Positions 9,477 through 17,770 of a stretch of 64,000 bases of DNA are shown here, one piece after another. The notes beneath the pieces are model-generated. The model was not told where the DNA came from. It made no database searches and saw nothing but the letters and a program-made list of their open reading frames with translations. Positions within the stretch are counted from its first letter, which is position 1. Each line of letters begins with the position of its first letter. The stretch spans positions 124,001-188,000 of the forward strand of contig JAOASC010000028.1 of the NCBI GenBank assembly GCA_025210295.1. Reading direction: 5' to 3'. The DNA comes from Flavobacteriales bacterium (GTDB taxonomy: Bacteria; Bacteroidota; Bacteroidia; Flavobacteriales_D; Parvicellaceae). A program made the translations under genes and the position numbers.

Positions 9477-10217
9477 ATGAAGAAAAGACCTTTAGTTTTA
9501 AGTATAGCAGGATTTGATCCTTCTGGTGGCGCAGGTGTGTTGGCTGATATCAAAGTGTTTGAACAACATAAGGTGCAGGGAATGGCTGTTGTTACTGGGA
9601 ATACTATTCAAACCGAAGATACCTTTGTAAAGGTAGAATGGGTGAATGAAGATTTTATTAAAAAGCAACTAGGAACGCTTTTGTCGCAATATCAATTTGA
9701 GTACATTAAAATAGGGCTAGTTCCCAGCCTTGATTTTTTATTAAGAGTATTAAAAATTCCTGAACTAAAAACAGCAAAAGTGATTTGGGACCCTATTTTG
9801 GGTACTTCATCAGGTTTTGATTTTCAACATCAATTAGATCGTTTAGAAGAGCTCCTCCAGAATATTGATATTCTGACTCCAAATTGGAATGAAATTAAAA
9901 CGTTGTCTGGAGAAGAAGACCCACACATAGGAGCTGCTAAGTTAGCCCGTTTTACTAATGTTTATTTAAAAGGTGGGCATGCCGATGAACAAGTAGGAAA
10001 GGACTACCTTTATACATCAAAAGGAAAAGTGTATCCCTTTAATCCGATGGGGAAATACCCTACTGCTAAACATGGAAGTGGTTGTGTGTTTTCAAGTGCT
10101 TTAACAGCAAATTTAGCAAAAGAGTTTCCCTTAATTAAAGCTTGTTTAAGGTCAAAAAAATATACTACAGAGTTATTAGAAAGCAACAAAGGTTTATTGG
10201 GGTATCATAAGAAATAA
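9477..10217 (+). CDS. thiD: Hydroxymethylpyrimidine/phosphomethylpyrimidine kinase
   Basis: 246 residues, slightly shorter than typical ThiD (~265). Ribokinase-fold motifs are present: GFDPSGGAG at residues 12-20, VTGNTIQTED, DPILGTSSG, and the C-terminal anion hole KHGSGCVFSSALTANLA. ThiD phosphorylates HMP and HMP-P in thiamine pyrimidine synthesis or salvage. The gene stands alone: no thi neighbours and no TPP riboswitch-like leader. It is 21 bp after the methyltransferase stop. PdxK-type pyridoxal kinase activity is a possible alternative in this superfamily. Confidence 0.85.
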   Translation: MKKRPLVLSIAGFDPSGGAGVLADIKVFEQHKVQGMAVVTGNTIQTEDTFVKVEWVNEDFIKKQLGTLLSQYQFEYIKIGLVPSLDFLLRVLKIPELKTAKVIWDPILGTSSGFDFQHQLDRLEELLQNIDILTPNWNEIKTLSGEEDPHIGAAKLARFTNVYLKGGHADEQVGKDYLYTSKGKVYPFNPMGKYPTAKHGSGCVFSSALTANLAKEFPLIKACLRSKKYTTELLESNKGLLGYHKK

Positions 10218-10277
10218 TACGTTATCTAGCTACAATATTTTTATTTTTTCATAGTTCTATGTACAAACTATTCGACA

Positions 10278-10928
10278 ATGAAGATAAAAATATTGTTATT
10301 ATTAATAGGGGCTTATAATTTGTCAACAGCTCAAGTTTCTGCTAGTTCAAATAAAAATATTAAGCTGAAGTCTTTTTGGAATTTTGATGTGGAAAAAGAG
10401 CGTACTTATCCAGAGTTTAAATCAAGTTCCTATATCTCTGTAGCAATGGAGTTAATGTCTAAGGAGAAAAGAAACTTTAATGAATTTGAACTTATTAAGT
10501 TTAAGTTTTACTCTAACTCCGGATGGGAAAAAAATCTTTCTGGGATGGATTTACGCCTAAGTTATAATTATAACTTCGCCATATTTAAATCATTTGAAAA
10601 GTTAAAATGTTTTATTGGAGTAGGTGCTGAACCTTACTTTGTTAAAATATCAAGAGACCCTCTCTTATCTACCGATTTTAATTATGGGGAAAGTGATTTT
10701 GGGGTAGATATAAATATGGGGCCTCGCTGCAAATTTAACTTAAATGATAAATTAGCTTTTGAAGCTAAGGTAAATTTAGGAATGTTTAATGTAAATCGAT
10801 CAACAGTAAGATATGAAAAGCCAACACTTCCAATTGCTGATAGAAGAAGTTCATCTACAGGTTTTCTAATTGGTGGTGCTGATAGGTTATATGCTAGAGC
10901 GAGTCTAGGGGTTAATTATCAGCTTTAA
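10278..10928 (+). CDS. Exported hypothetical, probable outer-membrane beta-barrel-like protein
   Basis: 216 residues with a short signal peptide ending near STAQ (residues 16-19). The body has repeated amphipathic strands (for example LRLSYNYNFAIF, CFIGVGAEPYFVKI, FEAKVNLGMFNV) and ends in a short strand YARASLGVNYQL, as in small 8-10-stranded barrels. I recognise no specific family. Followed by a terminator, so it closes this plus-strand block. Confidence 0.6.
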   Translation: MKIKILLLLIGAYNLSTAQVSASSNKNIKLKSFWNFDVEKERTYPEFKSSSYISVAMELMSKEKRNFNEFELIKFKFYSNSGWEKNLSGMDLRLSYNYNFAIFKSFEKLKCFIGVGAEPYFVKISRDPLLSTDFNYGESDFGVDINMGPRCKFNLNDKLAFEAKVNLGMFNVNRSTVRYEKPTLPIADRRSSSTGFLIGGADRLYARASLGVNYQL

Positions 10929-10956
10929 TTAGAATAAATATAAATAAGTTAAAACA

Positions 10957-10990
10957 AGGAGGTTTAAGATATCGTAAACCTCTTTTTCTT
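10957..10990 (+). terminator. Rho-independent terminator
   Basis: An 8-bp stem (10959-10966 with 10975-10982) with a short loop is followed by TTTTTCTTTT. It lies ~30 bp after the stop of the preceding exported protein. Confidence 0.8.
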
Positions 10991-11049
10991 TTGCGCTTAT
11001 AAGAATCTTTACGTTATTTGTAGTTGCAAAAAAAATAATTGTATAGAAT

Positions 11050-12381
11050 ATGTTGGCAAGTATAATATTTGTAGTGTTACTAGTAGGTGCGGGAGTATTT
11101 TTTGGGAAAAATATCATGCGTATTTCTGGTAATATAAAGCTAGGGAAAGAGTTAGATCGTACGGATAATAGTGGGGAACGATGGAAAAATATGATTCGTG
11201 TTGCGCTCGGACAAGGAAAAATGACGAGAAGACCAATCGCAGGAATTTTACATATTTTGGTTTATGTAGGATTTGTGATTATCAATATTGAGGTGTTAGA
11301 AATTATTATTGATGGAATTACGGGGCACCACAGAGTATTTGCTGGACTAGGAGGATTATATGACGCATTAATTGGTTCGTTTGAAATCTTAGCGTTTTTA
11401 GTTTGGCTATCTTGTATCATTTTCTTAATAAGAAGGAACGTCATTACTATTCCTCGTTTTCATAAACCAGAATTAAAAGGATGGGCATTTGATGATGCAA
11501 ATATCATTTTGGTGTCAGAAGTTTTATTGATGTCAGCATTTTTAATTATGAATGCTTCAGATGCAATATTACAGTCAAGAGGTGTAGGACATTATGTAGA
11601 AGCTGGTTCGTTTCCAATTAGTGGATTATTAGTTCCTTTGTTTGATGGATTATCTGACGGGACGCTAATTTTTATTGAGCGAGGAACATGGTGGTTTCAT
11701 ATTATGGGAATTTTAGCATTCTTGAATTTCCTCCCGTATTCGAAGCATTTTCATATTTTATTGGCTTTTCCAAATACCTATTATGCCAATCTAAAAGCCA
11801 AAGGACAGTTTACTAATTTAGCTGCTGTTAAAGAAGAGGTTGAAAAAATGTTTGATCCTAATTTTGATCCCTATGCAGCTCCGCCAGAAGGAGGAGAGAT
11901 AGCAGAACCAGAGCGTTTTGGAGCAAAAGATGTATTGGATTTAACTTGGAAGCAATTATTGGATTCATATACTTGTACTGAGTGTGGAAGATGTACAGAT
12001 TCATGCCCTGCGAATCAAACAGGAAAGAAACTTTCTCCTAGAAAAATCATGATGGATGTTCGTGATAGAGTTGAAGAAATAGGAGAGGAAGCTAAAAAAG
12101 CGAAGAAAGAAGGAAAAGAATTTAACGATGGTAAATCTTTACTTGGAGATTATATTACAGAGGAGGAAGTATGGGCTTGTACAAGTTGTAATGCTTGTGT
12201 AATGGAATGTCCGATTAATATTGATCCATTAAGTGTTATCGTCGATTTAAGAAGATATTTAGTTATGGAAGAATCTAAAGTTCCAAGTGAGTTGGCAGGA
12301 ATGCTAACGAATATTGAGAACAATGGAGCGCCATGGCAATTCTCACCAACAGACCGTTTGAAATGGGCTGATGAAGATTAA
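11050..12381 (+). CDS. Membrane-bound 4Fe-4S protein (HdrC/HdrE-like redox subunit)
   Basis: 443 residues. The N-terminal ~250 residues hold about five or six membrane helices (starting at residue 1, then ~60, ~115, ~155, ~225), resembling cytochrome b-type NarI/HdrE subunits. Two ferredoxin motifs follow: CTECGRCTDSCP and CTSCNACVMECP, together eight cysteines for two 4Fe-4S clusters. Between them is a Lys/Glu-rich linker. With the next gene it forms the pair seen widely in Bacteroidetes, related to heterodisulfide reductase HdrC and HdrB. Likely role: inner-membrane electron transfer between quinones and a cytoplasmic acceptor; the physiological partner is unknown. Confidence 0.8.
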   Translation: MLASIIFVVLLVGAGVFFGKNIMRISGNIKLGKELDRTDNSGERWKNMIRVALGQGKMTRRPIAGILHILVYVGFVIINIEVLEIIIDGITGHHRVFAGLGGLYDALIGSFEILAFLVWLSCIIFLIRRNVITIPRFHKPELKGWAFDDANIILVSEVLLMSAFLIMNASDAILQSRGVGHYVEAGSFPISGLLVPLFDGLSDGTLIFIERGTWWFHIMGILAFLNFLPYSKHFHILLAFPNTYYANLKAKGQFTNLAAVKEEVEKMFDPNFDPYAAPPEGGEIAEPERFGAKDVLDLTWKQLLDSYTCTECGRCTDSCPANQTGKKLSPRKIMMDVRDRVEEIGEEAKKAKKEGKEFNDGKSLLGDYITEEEVWACTSCNACVMECPINIDPLSVIVDLRRYLVMEESKVPSELAGMLTNIENNGAPWQFSPTDRLKWADED

Positions 12382-12462
12382 TGAGATAATAGTGATATTA
12401 TATAAAATATTTGAGAAGTCTTGAGCCTTTTGGTCTTGAGCTTTTTGTCTAAAAAGAAAAAA

Positions 12463-13257
12463 ATGAGTGAAAAAATAAAAGTTCCAACAGTTGCAGAAAT
12501 GGTTGCTGCAGGAGAAGTTCCGGAAATCTTATTTTGGGTAGGATGTTCAGGTAGTTTTGATGATAGAGCCAAAAAAATAACCAAAGCTGTAGTAAAAATT
12601 TTACATCATGCTGGGATTAAGTTCGCTGTTCTAGGAACTGAAGAGTCTTGTACAGGTGATCCAGCTAAAAGAGCAGGAAACGAATTTACTTTTATGATGC
12701 AAGCTGTTCAAAATATTCAGGTGTTGAATGGATATGAAATCAAAAAGATTGTAACTGCTTGTCCACATTGTTTTAATACGATTAAAAACGAATATCCTGA
12801 ACTAGGGGGGAATTATGATGTGGTACACCATTCTCAGTTAATCAATACTTTATTAAAAGAAGGTAAGATTTCTGTAAAAGATGGAGGAGATTTTAAAGGG
12901 AAGAAGATTACGTTCCACGACCCTTGTTATTTAGGTAGAGCTAATGATGTTTACGAAGCACCAAGAGAGTTATTATCCAAATTGGATAGTGAGTTGGTAG
13001 AAATGAAACGTTGTAAAACTAAAGGCCTATGTTGTGGGGCTGGAGGTGCTCAAATGTTTAAAGAAGCAGAGAAAGGTGATAAAGAAGTAAATGTTGAGCG
13101 TACAGAAGATGTGCTAGAAGCTAAGGCAAATGTTGTAGCCACTGGATGCCCTTTCTGTAATACAATGATGACTGATGGTGTAAAACACTTCAATAAAGAA
13201 GATGAAATAGAAGTGTTAGATATTGCTGAAATGATTGCTAATGCCGCTGACTTATAA
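12463..13257 (+). CDS. CCG-domain iron-sulfur protein (HdrB/GlpC-like subunit)
   Basis: 264 residues from the ATG at 12463 (starts MSEKIKVPTV); the frame can be extended upstream to a TTG at 12421, but those residues are unlike the family. Two cysteine-rich CCG motifs are seen: ACPHCFNTIKNEYP followed by HDPCYLGRANDVYEAPRELL-type spacing, and CCGAGGAQMF with ATGCPFCNTMM. Family knowledge: CCG domains bind 4Fe-4S clusters or form the catalytic site in heterodisulfide reductases and lactate/glycerol-3-phosphate oxidoreductases. It lies 81 bp after the membrane ferredoxin subunit and is probably cotranscribed with it. Confidence 0.85.
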   Translation: MSEKIKVPTVAEMVAAGEVPEILFWVGCSGSFDDRAKKITKAVVKILHHAGIKFAVLGTEESCTGDPAKRAGNEFTFMMQAVQNIQVLNGYEIKKIVTACPHCFNTIKNEYPELGGNYDVVHHSQLINTLLKEGKISVKDGGDFKGKKITFHDPCYLGRANDVYEAPRELLSKLDSELVEMKRCKTKGLCCGAGGAQMFKEAEKGDKEVNVERTEDVLEAKANVVATGCPFCNTMMTDGVKHFNKEDEIEVLDIAEMIANAADL

Positions 13258-13281
13258 AAAGACTAGCGTCTAAATACTTAA

Positions 13282-13312
13282 AAGGTACATTTTTTAATGT
13301 GCCTTTTTTTTG
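13282..13312 (+). terminator. Terminator of the redox pair
   Basis: A 9-bp stem with one G-U pair (13282-13290 with 13296-13304-type arms, AAGGTACAT / ATGTGCCTT) is followed by an eight-T run. It overlaps the stop codon (13294-13296) of the convergent EamA gene. Confidence 0.75.
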
Positions 13313-14190
13313 TGCAAAGTTTTAGGCTTAAAACTAACGAGGTAAACACCAATGAAGATTAATAAGCCACAAAATAAATTAATCCATGTAGGTTGTTCAA
13401 AACCAAGAATTAAAGCAATAATTGTTGTTAAAACAGGTTGTAAGTAGACATAAGAACTTACAGTTGTTGGACTTACTTTGTTTAAGCCATACATCGTTAA
13501 TAGATAGGTGAGGAATGTGGTGAATACAATGATAAAGATAACTTTTAGAATTATATTTGAATCCATATCAAAGTTAGTAGCACCAAATTGACTTACTCCA
13601 AATGGAATAACATAAATTAACCCAAAAGTAAAGACCCATTTGATGACGGTATAAGGAGAGTATTTATTCATTAGAGGCTTTACTAAAACTAAGTATAGCG
13701 CATAAGAACTAGCATTTAAAAAAATAAATAAATCTCCATAAAAGGTTGCCTCATTTTGAATAGAATTACCTTTAAATAAGATCAAGGAAACAGCTCCAAT
13801 TAGTCCAATAAAAACACCTAGTATTTTCCTTCTAGAGATCCGCTCTTTGATTAAAAAAGCAGAAAATATTAGTACAAGTATTGGTGTGCTCACCATAATA
13901 ATAGAAGCATTAATGGTAGAGGTGTGATCTAAGCCTTCAAAAAACATGAGTTGGTTTGCTGCAACACCAAAAATACCAGCTATAGCAAATTTCCCGTAAT
14001 CTTTTCGTTCAATTTTTTCCGTTTTAAAAAAGAGTAGCCAAAACAAAAAAGTAGCCCCTAAAACTCTAAATAAAATAAAGGTAAAAGCAGGAATATATCC
14101 ATCCATAACATCTTTAGAAAACCCGAAACTCAAGGCATAAATTAAGTTAACCGAGAAGAGCGCAATATGTGCTTTAAAGTTTTTAGGCAT
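13294..14190 (-). CDS. EamA/DMT family transporter, copy 2
   Basis: 298 residues with ten predicted membrane helices in two EamA repeats; the loop motif NASIIMVSTPILVLIFSAFL and the second-half motif VSSYVYLQPVLTTI are family hallmarks. It is a clear tandem paralogue of the upstream gene: both share AHIALFSVNLIYALS, ILFRVLGA, FFKTEKI and PLMNKYSPYT. Its start overlaps the upstream stop by 8 bp, so the pair is translationally coupled. DMT transporters export or import metabolites such as amino acids; the substrate here is unknown. Confidence 0.85.
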   Translation of the reverse strand: MPKNFKAHIALFSVNLIYALSFGFSKDVMDGYIPAFTFILFRVLGATFLFWLLFFKTEKIERKDYGKFAIAGIFGVAANQLMFFEGLDHTSTINASIIMVSTPILVLIFSAFLIKERISRRKILGVFIGLIGAVSLILFKGNSIQNEATFYGDLFIFLNASSYALYLVLVKPLMNKYSPYTVIKWVFTFGLIYVIPFGVSQFGATNFDMDSNIILKVIFIIVFTTFLTYLLTMYGLNKVSPTTVSSYVYLQPVLTTIIALILGFEQPTWINLFCGLLIFIGVYLVSFKPKTLHKKKAH

Positions 14191-15070
14191 TTTTGGGTGT
14201 TGTTAATGCTTTTTTAGGGGTTAATCCAATTAAATAAACCCCTATGAATATGGCTAAACCACAAATAATTTTAAAGGTGGAAATGCTTTCTGTTCCAAAG
14301 TAAATCCCAAATAATGTAGCAAAAATAGGTTGTAAATAGATATATGAACTGACCACCGTAGGGCTAACTTTGGTAATCGCATATACCGTAAATAAATAGG
14401 TGCAAAATGTAGCAAAGAATACCACGGCAATGATCTTTAAAATAACGTCAAGGGGCATATCCCAATTGGCATTAGGCATTTCTGCAATTCCAAAAGGAAG
14501 TACATAGATTAAACCAAATGTAAACGCCCATTTTACGAAAGTATATGGACTATATTTATTCATTAAAGGTTTAATAATTACCAGGTAAAAAGAGTATAAC
14601 GTAGCATTCAATAAAATTAAAGCATCTCCATACCAATTGACTTGTCCTGTTTCTGTTTGATTTCCAAATAATATGAGAGAAATGGCGCCCGTTAATCCTA
14701 TTGTGACACCAGTTATTTTCAGAAAGGATAAACGTTCACGTAATAGAAAACTAGCGATAATTAAGACGAGTATAGGCGAACTCACCATTATGATAGAAGT
14801 ATTGATAGCAGAAGTGTGCCCTAAACCTTCGTATAATAATAGTTTATTGAACGCAATACCAAATGCAGCAGCCAGTGCAATCTTAAAATAATCAACGGTT
14901 TGAATTTTTTCTGTTTTAAAAAAGAACAGCCAAAATAAAAGCCCAGCCCCTAAGACTCTAAATAAGATAAATAAAGAGGATGGAATATATTCCCCCATAA
15001 TTTCTTTAGAAATCCCATAGCTTAGCGCGTAGATTAAATTAACAGAAAATAAAGCGATGTGTGCTTTCAT
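14183..15070 (-). CDS. EamA/DMT family transporter, copy 1
   Basis: 295 residues, ten membrane helices, two EamA domains (motifs NTSIIMVSSPILVLI and VSSYIYLQPIFATL). It abuts the ArsC/Spx gene with no spacer and overlaps the second EamA gene by 8 bp, giving a three-gene operon. The N-terminal 60 residues match the neighbouring paralogue at well over half of positions by eye, consistent with an old tandem duplication followed by divergence. Some DMT proteins work as hetero-oligomers, so a paired transporter is possible but unproven. Confidence 0.85.
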   Translation of the reverse strand: MKAHIALFSVNLIYALSYGISKEIMGEYIPSSLFILFRVLGAGLLFWLFFFKTEKIQTVDYFKIALAAAFGIAFNKLLLYEGLGHTSAINTSIIMVSSPILVLIIASFLLRERLSFLKITGVTIGLTGAISLILFGNQTETGQVNWYGDALILLNATLYSFYLVIIKPLMNKYSPYTFVKWAFTFGLIYVLPFGIAEMPNANWDMPLDVILKIIAVVFFATFCTYLFTVYAITKVSPTVVSSYIYLQPIFATLFGIYFGTESISTFKIICGLAIFIGVYLIGLTPKKALTTPKNA

Positions 15071-15421
15071 TTATTTTAATGCTTGAATAACAGCTTCCGT
15101 CACTTTTTTTGAATTTCCAACAAAAATTTGATTGTCAATAATCGTAACAGGTCGCTTTAAAAAAGTATACTCTTCTAAAATGTAATTTTTATAATCGTCT
15201 TCAGATAAAGAAAGTTCTTTTAAACCTAACGCTTTGTATTTTTGAGCTCTTCTACTAAATAGAGCTTCAAAAGATCCAGAAAGTGCTTTCATTTCATCCA
15301 ATTGGACTTCTGTTATTTTTTCAGTTTTAATGTCTTGTTTAACCCAAGTTTCATCTACTTCGATTGCTTTCATTATACGCTTGCAAGTATCACAAGTGCT
15401 TAAGTAATATATTTTTTTCAT
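15071..15421 (-). CDS. ArsC/Spx-family thioredoxin-fold protein
   Basis: 116 residues. Cys10-D-T-Cys13 lies in the STCDTCKRI motif, followed by a thioredoxin-like fold and the family motif FLKRPVTIIDNQIFVG. ArsC-type reductases have a single catalytic Cys in CxxS or CxxC, and Spx-type proteins bind RNA polymerase. The basic Arg triad of true arsenate reductases is not fully apparent (only the KRP arginine is clear), and there is no ars neighbourhood, so arsenate reduction is not implied. First gene of an operon with the two EamA transporters. Confidence 0.75.
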   Translation of the reverse strand: MKKIYYLSTCDTCKRIMKAIEVDETWVKQDIKTEKITEVQLDEMKALSGSFEALFSRRAQKYKALGLKELSLSEDDYKNYILEEYTFLKRPVTIIDNQIFVGNSKKVTEAVIQALK

Positions 15422-15465
15422 TGTATTATTTATTGGTATAGTTGAATTCCTCAGCTCCTAATTCC

Positions 15466-16746
15466 TCAACTCTTCAAAATCTTTTCTAATTGAATCCCTC
15501 TAGAGCCTTTTAACAATATTAAAGCGTCATTCAATTGATGCTTACCAGATTTAATCAATTCATCAACGGATTGAAATGACTCAAAAGAATTGTTGTTTTT
15601 ACCAAATTCAGGGCCAACTAACAATGCTTTGATGTTATGTTGTAATAAGTAAGTTACTATTTTTTTGTGCTCATCAGATGAATAATGCCCAAGTTCCAGC
15701 ATATCACCAAGTATGGCAACCTTATTATCATGAGTAATTTCTACAAAACTCTCTAAAGCAGAAAGCATGCTTGTTGGGTTAGCGTTATAACAATCAACTA
15801 TATAGGTGTTTGATTCAATTACAGAAACTTGTGAACGGTTATTGGTAGGGGTGTAATTTTCTAAAGCTTTTCCAATTTTATCGTTATCAACTTTAAAATA
15901 TTTACCAATACAGGCTGCCGCAATGAAGTTGGTGAAGTTGTATTTTCCAACCAATTTAGAAGTCAGAATAGGAGACGAATAAGTCGATTTAAAGTTCCAC
16001 CTGAATCGAACATAAGGAGTGAGTTCTTTTAATTCACCTCTTACCGTTCCTTCTGTTGTACCATATTCATTGTTCTCCGTATTATTAGGTAAGATATTTT
16101 TTAGAATTTCATCATCGTTATTGTAGAATAAAACTCCCTCATGCTCAGAGATATAATCGTATAACTCTTTTTTAGTATTAATCACACCCATCAAAGAACC
16201 AAAACCTTCGAGGTGCGCAGCGCCAATATTGGTTATAATACCGTGTGTAGGAGCTGCTATTTCTACCAATTCCTTGATGTCTTTCGGTTTATTTGCCCCC
16301 ATTTCAATGATCGCAAACCGATGTTTTTCGTTCAATTGTAATAAGGTTAATGGAACACCAATATGATTATTGAGGTTACCCTGAGTCATCAATAAGTTAA
16401 ACTTTTGATTTAGTACAGCCCCAATCAATTCCTTACTGGTTGTTTTTCCGTTACTACCAGTAATTCCTAATACAGGGATTTGAAACTGTTTACGATGAAA
16501 GTGAGCTAAATCTTGCAACGTTTTTAGGACATCATCAACTAAAATACAGTTGTCGTGCATATTAAATTCAGCCTCATCGATAACTGCGTAAGCACATCCT
16601 TCTTCGAGCGCCTTTACAGCAAATTTATTACCATTAAAGTTAGCTCCCTTAAGCGCGAAAAAAATACTATCTTTTATAATGTTCCTAGTATCTGTACAGA
16701 CACCAGAAGATTTTGTAAATAACTCATGTAGTTGTGCAATACTCAT
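15466..16746 (-). CDS. murF: UDP-N-acetylmuramoyl-tripeptide--D-alanyl-D-alanine ligase
   Basis: 426 residues. Mur-ligase architecture: an N-terminal UDP-binding domain (motif SGVCTDTRNI), a central ATPase domain with the P-loop GITGSNGKTTSKEL near residues 95-108, the NLNNHIGVPLTLL and EMGANKPKDI motifs specific to MurF, and a C-terminal domain with DCYNANPTSM and the LGDMLELG motif. It adds D-Ala-D-Ala to the UDP-MurNAc tripeptide in the cytoplasm. It is isolated from the usual dcw cluster. It lies 70 bp downstream of the enoyl-CoA hydratase gene and 44 bp before the ArsC-like gene. Confidence 0.95.
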   Translation of the reverse strand: MSIAQLHELFTKSSGVCTDTRNIIKDSIFFALKGANFNGNKFAVKALEEGCAYAVIDEAEFNMHDNCILVDDVLKTLQDLAHFHRKQFQIPVLGITGSNGKTTSKELIGAVLNQKFNLLMTQGNLNNHIGVPLTLLQLNEKHRFAIIEMGANKPKDIKELVEIAAPTHGIITNIGAAHLEGFGSLMGVINTKKELYDYISEHEGVLFYNNDDEILKNILPNNTENNEYGTTEGTVRGELKELTPYVRFRWNFKSTYSSPILTSKLVGKYNFTNFIAAACIGKYFKVDNDKIGKALENYTPTNNRSQVSVIESNTYIVDCYNANPTSMLSALESFVEITHDNKVAILGDMLELGHYSSDEHKKIVTYLLQHNIKALLVGPEFGKNNNSFESFQSVDELIKSGKHQLNDALILLKGSRGIQLEKILKS

Positions 16747-16816
16747 GATCTTTTCCTTTGGTAAGTTGTTATTGTTTGTCGAATAATCATCTAATTAGCT
16801 AATTCTCTCAATGGTT

Positions 16817-17596
16817 TTATTTTTTCTTAAAAGCATTGATCGCATTCTTAGTAAAATCAGAGAGTACTAATTTACCGCTCATAGCAGCACGCTCACTCAA
16901 TAGACTATCCCAATTTTCGGTACCTTCCCAGAAAATTTGTTTTAATAACTGCATTGCTTCAGGATTAGAGTTTGCTAGTTTATGAGCTAATACTTCTATC
17001 GCCTCATCCATTTCTTCAGCAGTTTCATAGACATCAGTATAGAGTCCTTTTTCTCTCGCCCAGTTAGCAGGGTACCATTCAGTAGCATTGATTGCTAGTT
17101 GACTCATAGCAGAAGTTCCTATTTTTCGCTCAACTGCAGGTCCTACAACAAAAGGTCCAATTCCAACAGCTAATTCACTCAGTTTAACTGCTGCAAATTT
17201 AGTCGCAAAACAGTAGTCAACGGCACTCGCCATTCCAACACCTCCACCAACAGCTTTTCCTTGAACTCTTCCAATGATTAATTTGGGACATTTACGCGCA
17301 GCATTAATTACATTGGCAAAACCAGAGAAAAATGTTTTTCCAGTATCCAAGTCATCAATAGCAATTAATTCGTCAAAGCTAGCACCAGCGCAAAAAGCTC
17401 TTTCTCCAGCAGATTTTAAAATAATAACTTTTATGGCATCATTGTTCCCTGCTTCAGTAATCGTATTAGCCAATTTTTGAAGAATTTTTCCAGGTAAAGA
17501 ATTGCTTAGTGGGTGAGAAAACTCAATGGTTGCAATTCCTTTGTCGTTTATTTGTATTTCAACGTTTCCTAATTCAGTAGCGTGCATAGTATTCAT
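16817..17596 (-). CDS. Enoyl-CoA hydratase/isomerase (crotonase) family protein
   Basis: 259 residues. Crotonase features: oxyanion-hole motifs CAGASFDEL and GKAVGGGVGMASAVDYCFA, and a candidate catalytic Glu in LSELAVGIGPFVVGP. Members hydrate trans-2-enoyl-CoA or methylglutaconyl-CoA; the exact substrate is unclear. Divergent from the helicase gene with ~174 bp between them. A second possible ATG three codons in (17587) cannot be excluded as the start. Confidence 0.85.
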   Translation of the reverse strand: MNTMHATELGNVEIQINDKGIATIEFSHPLSNSLPGKILQKLANTITEAGNNDAIKVIILKSAGERAFCAGASFDELIAIDDLDTGKTFFSGFANVINAARKCPKLIIGRVQGKAVGGGVGMASAVDYCFATKFAAVKLSELAVGIGPFVVGPAVERKIGTSAMSQLAINATEWYPANWAREKGLYTDVYETAEEMDEAIEVLAHKLANSNPEAMQLLKQIFWEGTENWDSLLSERAAMSGKLVLSDFTKNAINAFKKK

Positions 17597-17745
17597 AATG
17601 ATCTTTATTGTTGCTCACGAAAATACTAAATCGATTTCATACGGCGATGGATATTTTATTGTAAATTATCTCGTTATTTAAAAGTTCAATTTCACAATTC
17701 AGATAAAAACTCAAAAAAACGTTTCATAAAGCGTTTTATTATATG

Positions 17746-17753
17746 TAGTTTTG
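17746..17753 (+). promoter_or_regulatory. Candidate -7 box for the DEAD/DEAH helicase gene
   Basis: TAGTTTTG matches TAnnTTTG and is followed by a C, as is common in this phylum. It ends 17 bp before the helicase ATG at 17771. A clear -33 element is not obvious. Confidence 0.5.
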
Positions 17754-17770
17754 CACGAATTTTAGAAAGA

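Noticed and set aside
12421..12462. Upstream TTG start of the CCG-domain protein
   Set aside because: The extra residues are unlike the family and the ATG at 12463 gives the expected N-terminus.
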